A stretch of 64,000 nt of DNA, taken from positions 54,159,169 through 54,223,168 of the forward strand of contig OX415251.1 in NCBI GenBank assembly GCA_948329865.1, in the 5' to 3' direction. The notes under the pieces are model-generated. The model saw only the letters and a program-made list of their open reading frames with translations, did no database searches and was not told the DNA's origin. This document shows, one piece after another, positions 59,232 through 64,000 of this stretch (position 1 is the stretch's first letter; the number at the start of each line of letters is the position of its first letter). The DNA is from Linaria vulgaris. Its lineage: Eukaryota > Streptophyta > Magnoliopsida > Lamiales > Plantaginaceae. Both the position numbers and the translations under genes were made by a program.

Positions 59232-61433
59232 TTAGTATGAATCAGGACTAGGCTCTTTTGTTGCAAAAAAGTTAGCATAATAGTCTGGGCCAGAGTCATC
59301 ACCATCATCATCGGACTCAGAATCTTCGGGAATCTGCCCGTCCTGACCCAACAATGGGTCGAGCGAATTGGTATTGAATCCGTGTCTAAAGTCGTTCCAC
59401 AGCTTAGCCTGACTAATGATGGCATCTTTGGCTTCCTCTCGATCCTACAACCCCATTTCCACGCATATGTCCTTATAAGTCTTGCTCAAGAGGAAACCCT
59501 TGACAATATTCAACTTCTGCTCTCGAGTGGGGGCCTAAAGGAACGAGACGAGATGTTATTCACAAAATACTAGATTAAAGGAATACCGCTAATGCGGGTA
59601 AGAGGAACATTACCTCGTAACGTACAACCCTTTTGGTTCGTGCGAGCTCTGCCCGAACTTGACAAAGTTCTGCCTCCACGACCTCCCTCTTCTCTTTCTC
59701 GGAGAGAACCGTGTTATTGACTTCATTTGAAGGCAGTGTTTAACTTCACATTATCTCTGAGGAGAGTCTGCACGTTACTTTCACAATCGGCGAGTACACC
59801 CAGGGCCTCATCTCGTTCAGCTGCAACTTTAGCCGCTGCAACATGATCATAATCGCCCATCGCCTCTAGATCAGCAACCATCCGCGTAACGGACTCTGCC
59901 TTGTATGGATCGCTATCGCTAGCCACCCTCAAGACATTGGAGATGAACTTGCCCACCTATGCAGGGTAATATTGTTAGTTAACCACACTCCTTATGAATC
60001 ATGGGTAGAATACACCCCTCAGATATGGAAACAAGCTATAAACTTACCACTTGGAAAACTGCACTCCCTCCCTTTGAAATGGAAGTTACAGCTAGATCAG
60101 GAACCACTCGAGAGGACTCAACCCGCCTCCTTTTAGCTTGTGTAGGGGCCTCTGGGGTCGAATTCCTACTAGAACTCGCTTCAGCTCTGCCTTGCGAGGG
60201 CATATAATCCCCACGGAAACCACCAACTTCGCCTTGGGTACGTGGTTCACCTTGAGACGTGACGGTCATCCTCAATTTTGCGCGATAACCCTCCCGTCCG
60301 CGAGTTTTATAACCAAAGAGCAATGATGTTTCAGTGTTGGGGCCAGTCTCAACAGCGGCGGGCTGTGAAGCAATAACATCTAGCCAACGACTCGTCACGA
60401 GTTGACCTTTAATCAATAAAGGTCTAAAATTATTACAATGGTAGAGCACACTAAGCATACAACTCAAAATGCGAAAACAACATACTGAGGCTATATGTGC
60501 CTTGGCAGGCCCTTGGTGACAGACCGCCGGCACGAAGAACTTCCTCTTGCAGAAGGTTAGGATGATCATATTTATGCACCATTAGGTGGTCAAGAAAGCC
60601 AACAGCCCACCTAGGTGTGCCCACAGAACCGCGTTGTTGGTACTTTCTATTTTCGACCATTTCTCCAAGAGATCCTTGAATTCTCCGATGGTCTTATACT
60701 GAATATAGAAGTACTCGCTTTTGTTCCCAAAGCAATAGCTACTTTGGATACATTGCAAAAACTTCTGTCCAGCACAAGCCCTCATAAATAAAAACCCCAT
60801 GTCCGGTTTCTTATTGGTGATAACCGAGAACAAGCCTCAGAACTCGTTAATGCCGTGCGGTGCCCCCAAGGCTTTCATCACCTGCACAAACACTACGATC
60901 ACGCCAAAAGAATTTGGGGGGAATTTCCCCAAACAAACCCCTATGCTTTTAATGATAAAAAAACCCTATGCATTGATGAAATGCTTTGCGTGCACCGTAT
61001 TCCAACCCGAGGCGATGGGGGGGGGGGGGGGGGGTTATGCATCCATTCGCTAGGATTGGGGAATATGATCCCATACCCGTCAATGTGGTACTCGACTCTA
61101 TAGTAATCAGGATAGTGGGGAATGTGAGACACCGTATCCTAATACATGATTGCAGTTTTGTATTTTTTTCACTTTTGGCACGTCGACCAGACTGAACTCA
61201 TTTAATCTCACACCCTCATCCTCACTGTCCTCCTCATCCCTATCACCTTCATCACCGGAGGCATCGCCCGTATAATCATCTACCAATGCATCCACATCAA
61301 ACATCTCAGAAGAGACGAACGGAGATTGGGGTGGTAAGACCTCCTCATTACCAGGCTTCGGCCCAGAATCGTTACCAGACACGTTCACGTCTCTTAAACC
61401 CGACCTCGCCGTTTCACATGGTATTTTAGCCAA
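59232..61433 (-). pseudogene. Antisense coiled-coil gene of element C
   Basis: Transcribed against gag. From the Met at 61,433 (MAKIPCETARSGL) there is an acidic N-terminal part (GDASGDEGDRDEEDSEDEG). A globular part follows in several frames (PDYYRVEYHIDGYGIIFPNP near 61,080; NSFGVIVVFVQVMKALGAPH near 60,900; KKPDMGFLFMRACAGQKF near 60,800; FKDLLEKWSKIES near 60,660). This style recalls the Transposase_28 putative gypsy-type transposon family. Then a basic, Ser-rich part (TQAKRRRVESSRVVPD, about 60,110), an intron with acceptor CATAG before 59,956, and the coiled coil VAAERDEALGVLADCESNVQ. The acidic end is GQDGQIPEDSESDDDGDDSG with a stop at 59,232-59,234. The last three parts align with the antisense gene of element A. 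Frame shifts, and an 18-base G run at 61,017-61,034 inside a Pro run, show decay. Confidence 0.65.
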
Positions 61434-61594
61434 CTAAGTCTGAAATATTTTCGAGGCCCCACGAACGCAGATCACTGGAATCTGATAGACCAAACTCAGA
61501 AAAGGTTAGCTGCATATAATCAGGTTGAATAAGCAAGCATGAAAACATATTACATAATGCATATAATATCATCAAAGTAAATTCTATCGAAAGG

Positions 61595-61800
61595 TATGTC
61601 GAAGACCAATAGCAAAGGCCATATCGAAGCCTATATCGAAAGCTATATTGAAGCCTATATCGAAAGCTATATCGAAGCCTATATCAAAAGCTATATCGAA
61701 GTTTATATTGAAAGAATATATCGAAGGCCTATAGAGAAATCTATATCGAATGCCATATCAAAGGCTATATCGAAAGTATGTGTCAAAAAATACATCGAGC
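61595..61800. repeat. 24-bp tandem array before the right LTR of element C
   Basis: About eight units built from TATCGAAAGCTATATCGAAG, in the region just downstream of the antisense gene start. It resembles the CGATAT-rich composition of the LTRs. Confidence 0.85.
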
Positions 61801-62184
61801 ATCCCCGACATACCTTTGCCGAAAGAAGTACGAGTTTGCTAAAAGATAAAATAAATTTTCTCTCTCCTCTCAACTGCTATTAATAGACATTGGGTCCTTA
61901 GATTCTGCATTTATGACAAGGCCTATCGAAACCTAAATTCGACATCCGAAAATCAATGTCGAAAACATTCGATGTAGCAGCTAAGTTCCGGAATCTTTTA
62001 AGAAATAACAGCGCAGTTACCCCGCAAGAGACACCTTTTACCGGTAATTCAAATGCGGACCTCCGTGATACTTAAATTATATTGCGGATCCACCATCGTT
62101 TTTAATAAAATTCACGTCTCTGAGCTCCGTCATTTGAACTTGCGAGACAAGAGGTACTGGTAATCCAAACTTAATTTAGTTTAC

Positions 62185-62406
62185 GAATTATTATTTACAA
62201 CACCGACATCATCTTCGACGTCACCTTTGACATCATATCTGATATCATCTTCGACATCCGACAGTGCATCCAAGTGTTTGTTTGAGGTGTTCCGGACCTA
62301 ATTCTACCTACTACTAGCAACAATGTTAGGAGACCTAGTTTGTAATAGATTCGTAGCCCTACTATTGTAATCTCGCACTTCACATATAATATATGATCTA
62401 TGGTCA
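62185..62406 (+). repeat. Partial right LTR of element C
   Basis: The last 220 bp of the LTR are clear: CATCATCTTCGACGTCAC, GTGCATCCAAGTGTT, GAGGTGTTCCGGACCTAA, TAATAGATTCGTAGCCCTAC and an end at ATGGTCA. The first 360 bp of the left LTR have no obvious match upstream here, so the copy is truncated or strongly rearranged. No target duplication was found. Confidence 0.7.
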
Positions 62407-62559
62407 AATTAAACGCATAATTATTTTTGATCCCCTTAAACTAAAGCAGAATCCAAAAAATGAAAATAATCTACACGTGCAGTTTTGTTGAAGCGGAATG
62501 TATCTTTAAGGTGATGCTAGTTAATACTTAGAAGCATACAACATAAATTGTGTTGATGT

Positions 62560-62940
62560 ATGTTGTCTCCCGGAACTATTTCCAAACAAGAAATAGGCGA
62601 TGCCTTCCGGGGTTATTCCATCTCCGAACAACAAATAGGCTACGATCTCTAGAGCTACACCACCGAGGGCTACGCCATCTCTAAACAGCAAATAGGCTAT
62701 GCCCTCCGGGGGCTATGCCTTCTGGGGCTACGCTATCTCGAAGTAGCAAATAGCTACGTTTGACGCGTCTACATCGGGCTATGCCTTTCAATTCTATGCC
62801 CTCTCGAGCTACGCCATTTTTGAATAACAAATAGGTTACGCCCTCCGGGGCTAAGGTATCTTTGAATAGCAAATAGGATACGCCTGGGTTACATCAGGTC
62901 ATGTCCTTTGAGTCTACATCACCTTCAAATAGAACGAGTT
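62560..62940. repeat. Degenerate 55-65 bp tandem repeat
   Basis: At least five units with CAAATAGGCTA, GCCCTCCGGGGCTA and GCTACGCCATCTC. Origin unknown; it lies right of element C. Confidence 0.75.
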
Positions 62941-64000
62941 ACGCTAGATCTGGACACAAAAGAATTGTCCTCCAAGGCTATATCAACTTCGGTTCGTACA
63001 ACACCACATGCTCGGCCCATCTAGAGCATACTACTCACGACCAAATTTCCTTTCATCACATGTTAACAACAAAGATCCCCCAATACTCACTAAAGTACAT
63101 ATGCCCACTGAAGCACAAAAAGGTAAGAGAGAAGAACAATATTGCCTCCCCCACCCCCATATCCAGCGCCAGAGACCACAAACTCTTCCAATTACAAAGA
63201 AATAAATGCGAAGCAACATGTACCATACGTGAAGAAGACCATGCAGATAAGGACACACATTCCACCCCATGCAAAAATAACAACACCTAGCATCAATCGA
63301 GCGATATTTAGACGTTAAATCCCCCACCTGAAGCTCCCATAAATTCTTATAAAAAGGGGAGTCAGACCATATGAAGAGAACATTCATCCAAAGACGCTCC
63401 AAAGGGCATAGCAAGAATAATATCAGTAACAAGCAATATACGCATGTTCACCTGTAAAACCTTCCCTCATAAGTGAAATTCTCTCCCCTCCTAGGTTAGA
63501 AACAACAATCCAAACTGAAATAGTGATCTCTTGCTCCTCTCCTTCCCTAATCTGAATAGGTCTAAAGGCATGTATCATCAAATTGTTTCCCGTCTAACTT
63601 GGATTATTTATTTAGATCATTCTTTGTATTTTATATAGTAGTGGTAATAATAGGAATTGAGGTCCTCGAATTAAATCTAGGAAACTCTTCTCGTACAAAG
63701 TAAAACTTATCTTATCAAAGATCAACACAAGACAAAGACGATGCTTACAACTAGCGCCTCAAAATTCTTATCCTATCCTCAAAATCCACATCAGCACATG
63801 GCCCCTATTAGACGCCCATTCGATCATGCTTTCACCGCCATTCGAGGAGGTCTAGTTATGAGCCACCTGCAATTATCTATATAAAGCCACCCACTTTTTT
63901 TAAGAAAAAAACTAACTCTTTTTTTTATATATAAATGAATATCTAGAAGCATTGTTCTTTCTAACCTTATTCTTTCCTCCAATTCCTCATCGGAGAAAGA
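62941..64000. other. Unassigned DNA at the right edge
   Basis: Only weak, biased ORFs on either strand, none with a recognisable domain. It may belong to another element continuing outside the window. Confidence 0.4.

Noticed and set aside
63031..63432. Minus-strand ORF of 133 codons rich in Leu, Cys and Trp
   Set aside because: No motif, no matching family recognised, and composition typical of a chance frame.
1..64000. tRNA, rRNA or snoRNA genes
   Set aside because: No cloverleaf box A/B pair or other RNA gene signature was noticed by eye; a tRNAscan-SE run would be needed to exclude them.

Overview
This is a plant nuclear window, almost certainly from a eudicot. It holds spliced genes with GT-AG introns, an ABCG3-type transporter whose exon layout and protein fit the Arabidopsis gene, and nested plant LTR retrotransposons and DNA transposons. 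Only one clear resident host gene is present, the ABCG3 ortholog at 40,851-47,838 on the minus strand. Most of the rest is mobile DNA in several layers of insertion.

Layout. (1) 1-14,395: a Copia element of the SIRE/Maximus type on the minus strand, with its 5' LTR at 13,518-14,395. It reads gag, protease, integrase, RT-RNase H and an env-like ORF. That ORF is cut at 6,106 by element A, a minus-strand Ty3/gypsy element with gag and protease but no RT or integrase. Element A carries 88-90 bp minisatellites and an antisense (plus-strand) coiled-coil gene, and runs off the left edge. (2) 14,566-25,750: a degenerate plus-strand Athila element with both LTRs, gag, protease, RT, integrase and an env-like region. 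A 714-bp hAT-type MITE sits in its left LTR. (3) About 25,893-26,312: a MITE with long terminal inverted repeats. (4) 26,888-39,351: element B, a plus-strand Tat-like gypsy element with two 589-bp LTRs, RT-RH-IN but no recognisable gag or protease, and antisense ORFs before its 3' LTR. A 3,600-bp hAT transposon with an 8-bp target duplication is inserted in its integrase. (5) 40,032-40,798: a hAT-type MITE just past the ABCG3 stop codon. (6) 40,851-47,838: ABCG3, 11 coding exons, 721 aa. (7) 48,495-54,049: a 5,555-bp Mutator-like element (MULE). It has 86-bp terminal inverted repeats that read as identical, a 10-bp target duplication, an intact 4-exon FAR1/FHY3-like transposase, and a captured fragment of a plastid-type ABC transporter gene resembling ABCI10. 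(8) 55,394 to about 62,406: element C, a plus-strand relative of element A with the same gag-protease-only plan and a homologous antisense gene.

The most interesting signals are three. The MULE looks young and potentially autonomous, and it carries captured host exons. An antisense gene with a coiled coil and an acidic tail recurs in gag-protease-only gypsy elements, beside a pol-only element with the same primer-binding site, which suggests a division of labour in trans. All three integrase copies in the window have lost the first catalytic aspartate, so these LTR elements cannot integrate on their own at present.

Boundaries, motifs and exon junctions were read by eye. Percent identities and ages were not computed.
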